Of a stretch of 64,000 nucleotides of DNA, positions 8,303-17,053 are shown in pieces; the stretch's first letter is position 1, and each line of letters begins with the position of its first letter. This DNA is from Mesorhizobium sp. AR07. GTDB lineage: Bacteria > Pseudomonadota > Alphaproteobacteria > Rhizobiales > Rhizobiaceae. The stretch spans positions 2,604,001-2,668,000 of the forward strand of contig NZ_CP080525.1 of the NCBI RefSeq assembly GCF_024746815.1, written 5' to 3'. The position numbers and the translations under genes were made by a program. Below the pieces are notes generated by a model. The model had not been told where the DNA came from, did no database searches, and was given only the letters and a program-made list of their open reading frames with translations.

Positions 8303-9205
8303 ATGGTCCTTAATGTTCCCCGGGTCGACATCGCCACCGTGCCGATCGGCCTGCCTCCAAACGGCCGCAAGCTGGCGGTCCGGGGCATCGCCCGCTCGAG
8401 GCTGATCGCGGCCGACATTCGATACGGCCTGACGCAGGTCGGCCACAACGCGGAATTCCCCAGCTGGGACGATGCCTTCAGCATCGGCGTGCGCTTTAAG
8501 GATGAAACAAGCGATATCCACGTCGACGGTCGCAACTACTCGCATCCTCGCCGAAGAGGCGAAACCCATATGCTGTATCTGTCGGGGGTCGAGCACATCG
8601 ATTTCAGCACCCCTCGCCACACGATCGAGACCTTGCTGCCGCGAAGTTTCATGCGTGAGATCGCCGACGATCTGGAAGTCCCGCATGTGACGCATCTCGG
8701 GCGGAGCCTTTTCCACGTAACCCGTGATCCCGTCATCAGGCATCTAGCCATGCGGATTCAACCTTTCTTCGACGCGCCCGAAACGCTCGATCCGCTGCTG
8801 GCCGACCATTTCATGTGGAGCCTTGGTATCCATGTCTGCGCACGCTATGGGGATCTCGCCATACGACGTCCCGTCACTGGCGGCTTGAGCACGTGGCAGC
8901 AGCGGCTTGCCAAGGAAGTGATCGAGACGAGTCTGGTAGGCGGTATCGGCCTCGCTGAGCTCTCCAGATTGTGTGGGCTGGGAACCAGCCAGTTCGCGCA
9001 CGCCTTTAGAAAGTCAAACGGCATGGCGCCCTATCAGTGGCTGGTGAACCGTCGGGTTGACCGGGCGAAGGAAATGCTTGCCGGAACGGCCTCTCTGGCC
9101 GACATCGCGCTCGCAAACGGCTTCGCCGACCAGAGTCATCTGACACGCGTCTTCTCGCGTCAGGTGGGCCTCACGCCCGGTAAATGGCGGATCTCGCTTC
9201 ACTGA
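8303..9205 (+). CDS. AraC-family transcriptional regulator
   Basis: A 300-residue regulator. The C-terminal 100 residues hold two helix-turn-helix motifs of AraC/XylS type (LAELSRLCGLGTSQFAHAF and LADIALANGFADQSHLTRVF, followed by VGLTPGKWR). The first 195 residues form a sensory or dimerisation domain with no clear family signature, so the inducer is unknown. The start ATG at 8303 follows GCAGGGAGGCTTCA, a good ribosome site. It lies 159 bases upstream of the DGPF/sigma pair in the same direction and could control it; this is inference from position only. Confidence 0.9.
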   Translation: MVLNVPRVDIATVPIGLPPNGRKLAVRGIARSRLIAADIRYGLTQVGHNAEFPSWDDAFSIGVRFKDETSDIHVDGRNYSHPRRRGETHMLYLSGVEHIDFSTPRHTIETLLPRSFMREIADDLEVPHVTHLGRSLFHVTRDPVIRHLAMRIQPFFDAPETLDPLLADHFMWSLGIHVCARYGDLAIRRPVTGGLSTWQQRLAKEVIETSLVGGIGLAELSRLCGLGTSQFAHAFRKSNGMAPYQWLVNRRVDRAKEMLAGTASLADIALANGFADQSHLTRVFSRQVGLTPGKWRISLH

Positions 9206-9364
9206 GTCGCATCATTGGCTTCCCAGAAGCATCGACGCGTCAGGCGCGGCTCATTGTCGGTTTCCACAACAAGCAGGTATTTGAACTTTTTATCGCACAC
9301 CTGTCGATTCCGCCGGGACCCGTTCGTCGTATGATCGAACCAACCCAACCAAGGAGAAAGACAC

Positions 9365-9769
9365 ATGCGGTTCATGATGCTGATGATCCCCGGCGGCTAC
9401 GCAACGGCGGCGCCCGATGTCATGCCCAGCGCCGAGGCGGTAGAGACGATGATGAAATACAATGAGGAACTGAAGAAGGCCGGCATTTTGCTGGCACTTG
9501 ACGGGCTGCATCCGCCATCTTCGGGCGCTCGGGTCAGCTTCAGGGGTGGCAAACCTACTGTCACCGACGGCCCTTTCGCGGAGGTCAAGGAAGTGCTGGG
9601 CGGCTATTGGATGATCGACGTGCGCTCACGCGAGGAGGCCATTGAATGGGCCCGCCGCTGTCCCGCTTCGGAAAACGACGTGATCGAGGTCCGCCGCGTC
9701 CAGGAGATGAGCGATTTCCCCGAAGACGTCCAGAAGGCAGTAGAAGGTTTTGGCGAGCTTAAGGGTTGA
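9365..9769 (+). CDS. YCII/DGPF-domain protein, partner of the ECF sigma factor
   Basis: A 134-residue alpha+beta barrel protein of the YCII-related family. It has the diagnostic motif VTDGPFAEVKEVLGGYW and the opening MRFMMLMIPGG. Such DGPF proteins are typically encoded next to ECF sigma factors of group ECF42; their biochemical activity is not known. The ribosome site AAGGAGAAAGACAC precedes the ATG. The stop TGA overlaps the TTG start of the sigma gene by three bases, so the two are translationally coupled. Confidence 0.88.
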   Translation: MRFMMLMIPGGYATAAPDVMPSAEAVETMMKYNEELKKAGILLALDGLHPPSSGARVSFRGGKPTVTDGPFAEVKEVLGGYWMIDVRSREEAIEWARRCPASENDVIEVRRVQEMSDFPEDVQKAVEGFGELKG

Positions 9770-11028
9770 CGGCCACCGCAACCATAGAGGCGGTCTGGCG
9801 GATCGAGCAGCCGAAGCTCACCGCCAGGCTGGCCCGCTATCTGCGCGACGTCGGGTTGGCAGAGGAGATCGCCGGGGATGCCTTCCTGCTGGCGATGGAA
9901 CGCTGGCCCCGGGACGGTATCCCGCGCAACCCGGCCGCCTGGCTGACCCAGGTTGCGAAGAACCGGGCGCTCGACCGCCTGCGCCGCACCACCATGATCG
10001 ATGGCAAACATCGCGAACTCGCCATCGACCTCACCGCGCTGGAGCGCGAGATGCCCGACATCGAGGCCACACTCGACGAGGATATGGACGACGACCTGCT
10101 GCGGCTGATCTTCACAGCTTGCCATCCGGTGCTGCCGGCCGAGCAACGCGCAGCACTTGCCCTGCGGCTGCTGGGCGGGCTGTCGACGGCCGAGATCGCC
10201 CGCGCCTTCCTGGTGCCCGAAGCCACCGCCGCGCAGCGTATCGTACGCGCCAAACGGACGCTTCGCGATGCTGCCATCCCGTTCGAGACGCCCCATGGGC
10301 AGGACCGACGCGAACGCCTCGCCGCCGTGCTGGAGGTGGTCTATCTGATCTTCAACGAGGGCTATGTGGCGACAGCGGGGCCGGACTGGCTGCGCGCCGG
10401 TCTGTGCGGCGAGGCACTGCGCCTGGGCCGCTCGCTGGTGGCGCTGATGCCACAGGAGCCCGAGGTGCAGGGGCTGGTGGCCCTGATGGAGTTGCACGCC
10501 TCGCGTTTCGCGGCCCGCACCGGCAAGGCGGGCGATCCGATCCTGCTGCTCGGCCAGGACCGCGGCCGGTGGAACTGGTCGCTCATCCGGCGCGGTCTCG
10601 ACGGTCTGAACCACGCGATGACCCTGACCTCGGCACCCGGCCCCTATCTGCTGCAGGCGATGATCGCCGCCTGTCATGCCCGCGCTGTGACCGCCGCCGA
10701 TACCGACTGGATCGCGATCGCCGCCTACTACCAGGCACTCGCCCTGGCAGCCCCCTCGCCGATCGTCGAAATCAACCGGGCCGTGGCAGTCGGCATTGCG
10801 TTCGGGCCGGCACAGGGTCTCGCCATCGCCGACGCGCTGAAAGACGAGCCACGCCTGAAGGAATCGCATCTCTTGCCTACGGTGCGCGGTGATCTTCTGG
10901 AGAGATTGGGACGTCTAGCGGAAGCGCGCGCCGAATTCCGCCAGGCCGCCGGATTGACCGGCAACGACAGAGAGCGCGCCTTGTTGCTCGCCCGCGCCAA
11001 TTCTCCCGCCCTGCGGCCCGAATCCTGA
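9766..11028 (+). CDS. ECF42-type RNA polymerase sigma factor with C-terminal TPR-like extension
   Basis: A 420-residue sigma-70-family protein starting at TTG, coupled to the DGPF gene. Sigma region 2 is at about residues 10-75 (EEIAGDAFLLAMERWPRDG, WLTQVAKNRALDRLRR). Region 4 is at about 115-170 (LSTAEIARAFLVPEATAAQ). A long helical extension (about 180-420), much longer than in a standard ECF factor, ends with the TPR-like LLERLGRLAEARAEFRQAA. In ECF42 factors this extension is essential and replaces a classical anti-sigma factor. The DGPF neighbour and the extension together support ECF42. Its regulon is unknown. Confidence 0.9.
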   Translation: MTATATIEAVWRIEQPKLTARLARYLRDVGLAEEIAGDAFLLAMERWPRDGIPRNPAAWLTQVAKNRALDRLRRTTMIDGKHRELAIDLTALEREMPDIEATLDEDMDDDLLRLIFTACHPVLPAEQRAALALRLLGGLSTAEIARAFLVPEATAAQRIVRAKRTLRDAAIPFETPHGQDRRERLAAVLEVVYLIFNEGYVATAGPDWLRAGLCGEALRLGRSLVALMPQEPEVQGLVALMELHASRFAARTGKAGDPILLLGQDRGRWNWSLIRRGLDGLNHAMTLTSAPGPYLLQAMIAACHARAVTAADTDWIAIAAYYQALALAAPSPIVEINRAVAVGIAFGPAQGLAIADALKDEPRLKESHLLPTVRGDLLERLGRLAEARAEFRQAAGLTGNDRERALLLARANSPALRPES

Positions 11029-11078
11029 ACCATCAATGCCGGCGCGGCGCCGCGTATCTAGCCATGGGTACGGACGCT

Positions 11079-12637
11079 CTAGGCGGAGCACTCAACAGGC
11101 AGCCCTGCCCTCAGGAGCCCGTTCCTGATCCGGTTCAGATCCTGCGGATTCCTGAACGGCGTCCGGCCAATGCCTTCCGCAAACGAATAGCCCGGCTTTA
11201 TCGCCATCAGTTCGCTCCAGGCCCGCCGCGCGCCCTCATCGTCACCCAACAGGCCGAGCACCGCGGCGAGATAGGCGCGGCTCATGTCGGTTTCCGGAAC
11301 GAGCAGGATACGCTCCCGCAACAGCGCGGCCGCGGTTTCGTATTTGCCGGCGACCAGATGCGCCACGCCCAGATGATGAAGATAGTTTTGCGTGAACAGG
11401 GGATCGAGGCGAATGGCGCGCTCGATGTCCTCGATCGCCGCTGACGGCTCTCCCGAATAGGTGTTAAGCATCCCGCGCAGCGCCAGCGCAGGCGCAAAGT
11501 TCGGATTGAGCGTCAGTGCAATCTCGACTTCGGACGCCCATCGCTCGAAGTCCTTGCTGTACGTCGAAACCAGGGCGGCAACACCATGCGGAAAGGGATC
11601 GTTTGGATCGAGACGGATCGCTTCCTCGACGAGGCCGCGGGCTTCGGCCAGTGCGCGTTCGGGATCGTTCGTCCAGCGGTTGTAATAGGCGTGCCCCATC
11701 GCCATTGCGAGCGCGGCATAGGGCGCCGCGTAGTTGGGATCGTGGTCGATCGCTTGGCGAAACAGTTCGCTTGTCCGCTTGAAGACATCGGAATTCTGCG
11801 TCGCGCCCCGTTGCATCGCACGGCCACGCAGGAAGCAATCATAAGCATCGAGATCCGTCGTTCCGGTCGAGGCAATTCCGGGCCATTGCGCCGTCTCTTT
11901 CGGGCTCAGCGCGATCCTGAGTGCGCCGACGATCCGGCTCGCCACTTCCTCCTGCAGCGTGAACATATCAGCCAGTTCTCGGTCATAGCTTTCGGCCCAC
12001 AGATGCGCCCCTGTCTCGCCGTCGCTCAACTGCGCGGCGATGCGCAGACGGTTGCCGCTTTTGCGCACGCTACCCGCCAGGATGAAACGAACGCCCAGCT
12101 CCCTGGCGACAGTGCGTATGTCGATCGATAGTCCCCTATAGGCAAAGCTCGAGCTGCGGGCGATGACGACCAGCCCGGAAAGCTTCGACAGCATCGTTAT
12201 GATGTCCTCCGCGAGCCCATCGGCGAAGTATTCCTGCTCCGGATCGCTGCTGAGGCTGGTGAGCGGAAGAACCGCGAGCGAGGGCTTTGCCTGCAGCGGA
12301 GCGGTCCTGCCCTCCTGCTCAAGGCCGAGCCCGAGCCCGAGGAACCGGTAGCCGATGCGCGGGATGGTGGCGACCCACTCCGCGCCATCCGGCATCGGCC
12401 CGAGCGCCTTGCGCAACAGTGCTATCTGAACCGAAAGATTGCTCTCCTCGACGGCGCTGCCTTGCCAGCCGGCGTCCATGAGCTCGGTCTTCGTCAGAAT
12501 CTCACCTGGGCGCTTGAGAAGCGCGTCGAGCAGAAGGATGCCCCTGCGCCCCAGCGCCACCGGTTCGCTGTCGCGCAGCACGTCCCCTTGTCGGGGTCCA
12601 GCGTGAACGGGCCAAAAACGAGAGCTTGCTTCGACAT
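11079..12637 (-). CDS. Winged-helix TPR regulator (CadC/TolB-like), apparent frameshift
   Basis: An OmpR-type winged-helix domain (GRRGILLLDALLKRPGEIL, then RKALGPMPDGAEW and IPRIGYRF) is followed by the conserved SLAVLPLTSLSSDPEQEYF / DGLAEDIITMLSKL domain and five or more TPR repeats to the C-terminus. Such proteins are cytoplasmic transcription regulators. The best N-terminus is MSKQALVFGPFTLDPDKG from an ATG at 12637, but it is one base out of frame with the rest (DVLRDSEPVALG). A base is missing at or near the CCCC run at 12584-12587. Either the gene is inactivated or this is a sequencing error. It is divergent from two alpha/beta hydrolase genes, which it may control. Confidence 0.7.
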
Positions 12638-12770
12638 TGTCCGGTTGCAGCTTAGGAAATTGTTCGGAGATTATTCGGCATCCGTTCAATACGCGAGAGG
12701 CCGTTTCAAGACACCTTCTCCAGCATGGCAGACCAAGCCTGCCGTTAATGCGCTGAGGAAGGAAAAGCAA

Positions 12771-13544
12771 ATGAACACAGTACTTTCGCTGCTCGCTCTA
12801 TCGCTGGCGAGCATGGTCGCGGCGGTGCCCGCCTTCGCGGTCAGTGGTTCGCAAAGGGCCATCGTGCTCGTCCATGGCGGCTTCGTCGACGGATCCGGCT
12901 GGGAGGGCGTCTACCAGAAGCTGAAGGCCGATGGTTATGATGTCGCCATCGTCCAGAACCCTACCAAATCGCTTGCCGGCGACGTTGCCGCGACGCGTGC
13001 GGTCATCGACGCGCAGGACAAGCCTGTCATTCTGGTCGGCCATTCCTATGGCGGCGCCGTCGTGACCGAAGCCGGCAATGATCCGAAGGTTGTCGGCCTG
13101 GTCTATATCGCCGCTTTCGCCCCCCATGCCGGCGAGTCCGTGGCCAAGCTGACCTCCAACCCGGCGCCCGGAGCCCCGGTGCCTCCGATCCTGCCGCCCC
13201 AGGACGGCTTTCTCATGCTCGACAAGAACAAGTTCGCGGCTTCGTTCGCGGCCGACGTCGAGCCCGGCAAGGCCGCCTTCATGGCGGACTCGCAGGTGCC
13301 CTGGGGGCTCGACGCGCTGAATGGCGTGATCAGCAAGCCAGCCTGGAAGGTCAAGCAGAGCTGGTACCTCGTCGCGACGGAAGACAAGATGATCCCGCCG
13401 GACGTCCAGCGCACTATGTCGAAGCGCGCAGGCTCCACCGTCGTGGAGGTTCCGGGCAGCCACGCGATCTATGTGTCGAAGCCCGGCGCGGTCGCCGAAC
13501 TGATCGAGGAAGCCGCCCAAACGGCAAAAGCGCCCGCAAACTGA
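12771..13544 (+). CDS. Exported alpha/beta hydrolase (copy 1)
   Basis: A 257-residue alpha/beta-hydrolase-fold protein with a Sec signal peptide (MNTVLSLLALSLASMVAAV, cleavage after AFA). Seen: the oxyanion HGG motif in IVLVHGGFVDGSGWEGVY, the nucleophile elbow GHSYGG, and a likely catalytic His in EVPGSHAIYVSKPG. The acid is probably the Asp of ATEDKMIPPD. The substrate is unknown; this subgroup is often annotated as esterase. The start at 12771 follows GAGGAAGGAAAAGCAA. The next gene is a close paralogue, and the winged-helix TPR regulator is divergent. Confidence 0.85.
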   Translation: MNTVLSLLALSLASMVAAVPAFAVSGSQRAIVLVHGGFVDGSGWEGVYQKLKADGYDVAIVQNPTKSLAGDVAATRAVIDAQDKPVILVGHSYGGAVVTEAGNDPKVVGLVYIAAFAPHAGESVAKLTSNPAPGAPVPPILPPQDGFLMLDKNKFAASFAADVEPGKAAFMADSQVPWGLDALNGVISKPAWKVKQSWYLVATEDKMIPPDVQRTMSKRAGSTVVEVPGSHAIYVSKPGAVAELIEEAAQTAKAPAN

Positions 13545-13773
13545 TCGGCTTTGGCCGCCTCGACCCTTCGAGCCCGGCCATCATCCGATCACCAGCACTG
13601 TGCGCCGTAACGAAAGCGGCTCGCATCCACCGGAATACGGGCCGGGCCCACTGCAGGATCGTTCAATCGAGCCTCGAATCCAATCGCTAGCGTGCTTCTC
13701 GGCTGGTCCGGGAGCCCGCTGGGGATGCGGCCAACCCGGCCGCCAAGCAACTGTTTTGAAAGGGAGAACTCAA

Positions 13774-14556
13774 ATGTCTAGCGCACTGACTTTGATTGCC
13801 GCCGCAGTGGGGCTTGCCCTGGGCGTCAACGCAACCGCGGCCATAGCCGCGAGCAACAAGCCGACGAAGTCCATCATCCTGGTGCATGGCGGCTTCGTGG
13901 ATGGGTCCGGCTGGGAGGGTGTCTACGATATCCTCAAGAAGGACGGCTATGATGTGACGATCGTCCAAAATCCGACCATATCGCTGGCCGATGACGTCGC
14001 GGTCACAAAGCGTGCCATCGCGGCCGCTCCCAACCAGGTCATCCTGGTTGGTCACTCCTACGGTGGCGTCGTGGTGTCGGAGGCCGGCACCGACCCGAAA
14101 GTGGCGGGCGTGGTCTATATCACGGCCTTCGCTCCCGATGCGGGCGAGTCCGTCTCAAGCCTGATCGCCAACCCACCGCCCGGGGCTCCAGTGCCGCCGA
14201 TCCTGCCGCCAGTCGACGGGTTCCTGTTCCTGGATCGCGCGAAGTTCGCAGCTTCGTTCGCTGCCGATGTCCGGCCCGATCTCGCCTCGTTCATGGCGGA
14301 TTCGCAGGTTCCGTGGGGCCTCGCGGCACTCGATGGCAAGGTCACCGCGCCGGCTTGGAGGATCAAGCCCAGCTGGTACCTGGTTGCCACCGAAGACAAG
14401 ATGATCCCGCCGGATGCCCAGCGCGCCATGTCGAAGCGTGCCGGCTCCACTGTCATCGAGGTCCCGGGCAGCCATGCGATCTACGTGTCGAAGCCCGGTC
14501 CGGTCGCCGAATTCATCGAAACAGCCGCCCAGACGGTAAAGACGGCTGGAAACTGA
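13774..14556 (+). CDS. Exported alpha/beta hydrolase (copy 2)
   Basis: A 260-residue paralogue of the preceding gene, very similar over its whole length after the signal peptide, including HGGFVDGSGWEGVYD, GHSYGG, ATEDKMIPPDAQR and EVPGSHAIYVSKPGP. The signal peptide itself (LTLIAAAVGLALGVNATAAI) is different. The ATG at 13774 follows AAAGGGAGAACTCAA. The 229-base gap means the two may have separate promoters. A tandem duplication with divergence of the signal peptides is the simplest reading. Catalytic residues look intact in both. Confidence 0.85.
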   Translation: MSSALTLIAAAVGLALGVNATAAIAASNKPTKSIILVHGGFVDGSGWEGVYDILKKDGYDVTIVQNPTISLADDVAVTKRAIAAAPNQVILVGHSYGGVVVSEAGTDPKVAGVVYITAFAPDAGESVSSLIANPPPGAPVPPILPPVDGFLFLDRAKFAASFAADVRPDLASFMADSQVPWGLAALDGKVTAPAWRIKPSWYLVATEDKMIPPDAQRAMSKRAGSTVIEVPGSHAIYVSKPGPVAEFIETAAQTVKTAGN

Positions 14557-14661
14557 TCGGCTTCGACCACATCGATCCAGCGAACCTACCCATCCCAGCG
14601 AACCATCATCCGATTACCAACGCGGTCGTCGACCGCTTAACCCAAGAGAGAGGACCAGACC

Positions 14662-14937
14662 ATGAACTTCAAAGCCACTTGCCTTGCGGCAATTGCCGTA
14701 TTCGCCATCGGCGGTGCCGCGGTCGCCGGCGCACTCGACGAGCCTTCCAACATGGCGCCGTTCTAAGCGGATTCGGCACTGAAGCAGCTGAAGCCGATGC
14801 CTGAATTCAAGAAGGTCTTCATGGCGATGCCAAAGGACAAGCAGGACGAAGTGCACCGACTGTGCCAGGACGCCGCGATGAGCAAGCCGCACGCCGAGTT
14901 CTGCGCGGACGTGAACGCGTTGGCCGGCAAATCCTGA
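14662..14937 (+). pseudogene. Small exported protein interrupted by an in-frame stop
   Basis: A 92-codon frame opening with a signal peptide (MNFKATCLAAIAVFAIGGAA) after the ribosome site AGAGAGGACCAGACC. Codon 35 is TAA (14764-14766). Beyond it the same frame continues without further stops to a TGA at 14935, encoding ADSALKQLKPMPEFKKVF and CQDAAMSKPHAEFCADVNAL, which looks like ordinary coding sequence. No homologue is known to me. The simplest explanation is a recent nonsense mutation. It follows the two hydrolase genes in the same direction. Confidence 0.6.
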
Positions 14938-15071
14938 ACCAGGCTCTTGAAGGATGGCGGGCATGCAACCCGCCATCCGGCTTTTGTATAAACCCGACGG
15001 CGCTCGCCTCCCATAATTGAAAAGGGCGACGCAAGCGCCGCCCCGTATCCTTGGGAGGATGATGTCGAAGG

Positions 15072-15677
15072 TCAGGCTGCCTTGATTTCCTCGTCGATGG
15101 CGTCGGCCTGACGTGCTGCCTTGAGTGCCTTGGCCCACCAGGCAACGTCGTTGACCAGCGCCGTGGCGGCCTGGTTCAGATGCTCGATGTCTTCGAGTTT
15201 CTTCTCGCCCTGCCGGACGGCGAGGAAATCGCCCCAGGCGATGTGGACGGCCGACTTGACCGGCGCCATCTGCAGCTCGACCGCATGCATACGGAGCTGC
15301 TCGACGGCGCGGGCGCCGCCGACGCTGCCATAGCCGACGAAGCCGGCCGGCTTCTTGTTCCATTCGTTGGCGGCGTAGTCGATGGCGTTCTTCAGCACGG
15401 CCGTCGGGCCATGATTGTATTCGGCGGCGGTGAAGATGAAGCCGTCGTACCCGGCGACCTTCTTCTGCCAGCGCTGTGCAACCTCATTCGTCGACGGCAC
15501 CCAGGCGGAGGATGCGACCTCGTCGAAGAACGGCAGCGGAAAGTCACGCAGGTCGACGATCTCAACGTCGATGTCGGCATGCGACTTGGCGATCTTGGCG
15601 ATCCATTGGGTCGGTACGTCGGCGAAGCGCGCGGCGCGGGTCGAACCGATGATGATGGCGATTTTTGGTTTTGACAT
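15072..15677 (-). CDS. NAD(P)H-dependent FMN reductase
   Basis: A 201-residue flavodoxin-fold reductase. Seen: the phosphate-binding loop IGSTRAARFADVP near the N-terminus, the segment FIFTAAEYNHGPTAVLKNAID (FMN contact PEYNHS-type), and GFVGYGSVGGARAVEQLR. Such enzymes reduce FMN, quinones, azo compounds or chromate in the cytoplasm. The start at MSKPKIAI (15677) is preferred over an upstream ATG because it matches the family. It is divergent from an HxlR regulator with a 33-base dyad between them, so it is probably the regulated target. Confidence 0.88.
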   Translation of the reverse strand: MSKPKIAIIIGSTRAARFADVPTQWIAKIAKSHADIDVEIVDLRDFPLPFFDEVASSAWVPSTNEVAQRWQKKVAGYDGFIFTAAEYNHGPTAVLKNAIDYAANEWNKKPAGFVGYGSVGGARAVEQLRMHAVELQMAPVKSAVHIAWGDFLAVRQGEKKLEDIEHLNQAATALVNDVAWWAKALKAARQADAIDEEIKAA

Positions 15678-15695
15678 GGGGGCTCTCCACATAAG

Positions 15696-15728
15696 TATAG
15701 CTGGTATCATTTGGATACCGGCGCTATA
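15696..15728. promoter_or_regulatory. Dyad operator between the FMN reductase and HxlR genes
   Basis: Nested inverted repeats: TATAGC (15696-15701) and GGTATC (15703-15708) are mirrored by GATACC (15714-15719) and GCTATA (15723-15728). It lies in the divergent promoter region, 18 bases upstream of the reductase ATG. HxlR/YodB regulators bind such dyads as dimers; the match to this regulator is inference. Confidence 0.65.
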
Positions 15729-15766
15729 TGAGATACTGACAACTCGACGCGCAAGGAGGCACCTTT

Positions 15767-16135
15767 TTGTTACCGAGGCACCCGCATATCACCGAAGACT
15801 GCCGCGCCGTTTCGGAAATCCTGCAGCGCGTCGGCGACAAATGGACCGTTCTCGTGGTCGGCAAGCTTGGCGACGGACCGTTGCGATTCAACGAGTTGCG
15901 CGCCGCCGTCGGCGGCATTTCGCAGAAGATGCTGACCACCACCTTGCGCGGACTGGAGCGCGACGGCTTCGTCACCCGCACCGTATTCCCGACCATACCG
16001 CCGCGCGTCGACTACGAACTGACCGAACTCGGCCATGAATTGCTGATCCCGGTCAGCGCGCTTGGCGAATGGGCGCGCATCAACACCACGCGTGTGCGGG
16101 CAGCGCGCGAGAAATTTGACGGAATGCATGCCTAA
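15767..16135 (+). CDS. HxlR-family (YodB-like) redox-type regulator
   Basis: A 122-residue winged-helix regulator. It carries the family core DCRAVSEILQRVGDKWTVLV, LRFNELRAAVGGISQKML and RDGFVTRTVFPTIPPRVDYE. A single conserved Cys (residue 13) precedes the first helix, as in the quinone and electrophile sensors YodB and QorR. The start is TTG at 15767, chosen because AAGGAGG lies eight bases upstream and the protein then begins at the usual place. In YodB-type systems the divergent target is an azoreductase or nitroreductase, which fits the FMN reductase next door. Redox sensing is inferred. Confidence 0.88.
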   Translation: MLPRHPHITEDCRAVSEILQRVGDKWTVLVVGKLGDGPLRFNELRAAVGGISQKMLTTTLRGLERDGFVTRTVFPTIPPRVDYELTELGHELLIPVSALGEWARINTTRVRAAREKFDGMHA

Positions 16136-16314
16136 AACGCTTGCGTTGCAAGGGTTTGCCTGTGGCTGCGTTGAGGACATTTCAGTTCGTCAGCGGGGCT
16201 GTTGATCCGGCTTGCAGCCGGCTTTTCAGGCTGACGCCCCGCAGACAAAGCAAGGCCGAGAAGCAAAGCGCCGTTCAGCAATTGTTGACTGATTGTCTTC
16301 GTTCCGGTTCACCC

Positions 16315-16537
16315 GGCATATCGCAGGTGGGAAGCCGAGGCCTCGCTCTATGAAGTACCCCCACCCCTAACCCCGCCCCACAAGGGGGAGGAGACTTCCG
16401 TTGGTGCTGATCTTGGCAAATTGCCTGCCTTTCGAGGCCAAAGAGGAAGTAAAAGCACGCGGTAGCGTTCCCTCCCCCTTGTGGGGAGGGTTAGGGTGGG
16501 GGTCCTTCTTCGCAAGAATCCATATGCGATTGCCCCG
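16315..16537. repeat. MITE-like intergenic element with G/C-run inverted repeats (element A)
   Basis: Long near-perfect inverted repeats at 16357-16391 and 16471-16503 begin ACCCCCACCC and end GGGTGGGGGT. Outer arms carry GCATATCGCA on the left and CATATGCGATTGCCCC on the right. The core starts CTTCCGTTGGTGCTGATC. The element is clearly homologous to the one at 46298-48993 that is interrupted by two insertion sequences. Together with flanking bases it fills the 16136-16566 gap, where no gene was found. Confidence 0.8.
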
Positions 16538-16566
16538 GGATATAGGGCGTGCGCCGATGCCCCCGG

Positions 16567-16962
16567 TCAGCTTTCCGCCGGAACCGCCTTTGGCTTGCCT
16601 TCGCCATCCAGCGCCACCATGACGAAATCGGCATGGGTGACCTTCTCCATCAGGTCGGAGAGGTAGCGCTGCGCCCAGGCTTCGACCTTGAGCGTCATCG
16701 AGGTGCGGCCGACGCGCTCGACATGGGTGTAGATGCACAGCGTGTCGCCGATCTTCATCGGCTTGGCGAACGACATCTCCTTGACCGCCGCCGTCACAAC
16801 GCGGCCCTTGGCGCGCTCGGCGGCACGGATGCCGCAGGCAAGGTCCATCTGCGCCATCACCCAGCCGCCGAAAATGTCGCCGGCCGCATTGGCGTCCGAA
16901 GGCATGGCCAGCGTGCGCAGCGTCAGATCGCCGAGCGGCCGTCCGTCAGCGTAGTGCACCAT
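16567..16962 (-). CDS. Acyl-CoA thioesterase, YciA-like hotdog fold
   Basis: A 131-residue single hotdog-domain protein of YciA length. Seen: RTLAMPSDANAAGDIFGGWV (the N/D...GG catalytic segment of the acyl-CoA hydrolase group), the helix MAQMDLACGIRAAERAKG, and KPMKIGDTLCIYTHVERVG. It hydrolyses acyl-CoA thioesters in the cytoplasm. The start at 16962 is chosen because AAGGA lies seven bases upstream; a longer frame to 17007 lacks such a site. It is a single gene next to MITE-like element A. Confidence 0.87.
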   Translation of the reverse strand: MVHYADGRPLGDLTLRTLAMPSDANAAGDIFGGWVMAQMDLACGIRAAERAKGRVVTAAVKEMSFAKPMKIGDTLCIYTHVERVGRTSMTLKVEAWAQRYLSDLMEKVTHADFVMVALDGEGKPKAVPAES

Positions 16963-17053
16963 GGGGAAATCCTTCGAGATCGGTTGCCCTCGATCCCGTA
17001 TCGTCACGGCGCCGGCAGGTCAACGCGCCATCCAACGAAGTCTCGCTTGGCCG

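Noticed and set aside
16441..16666. Short plus-strand frames across MITE-like element A
   Set aside because: They consist of the G/C-run repeat arms and antisense of the thioesterase gene; nothing indicates coding.
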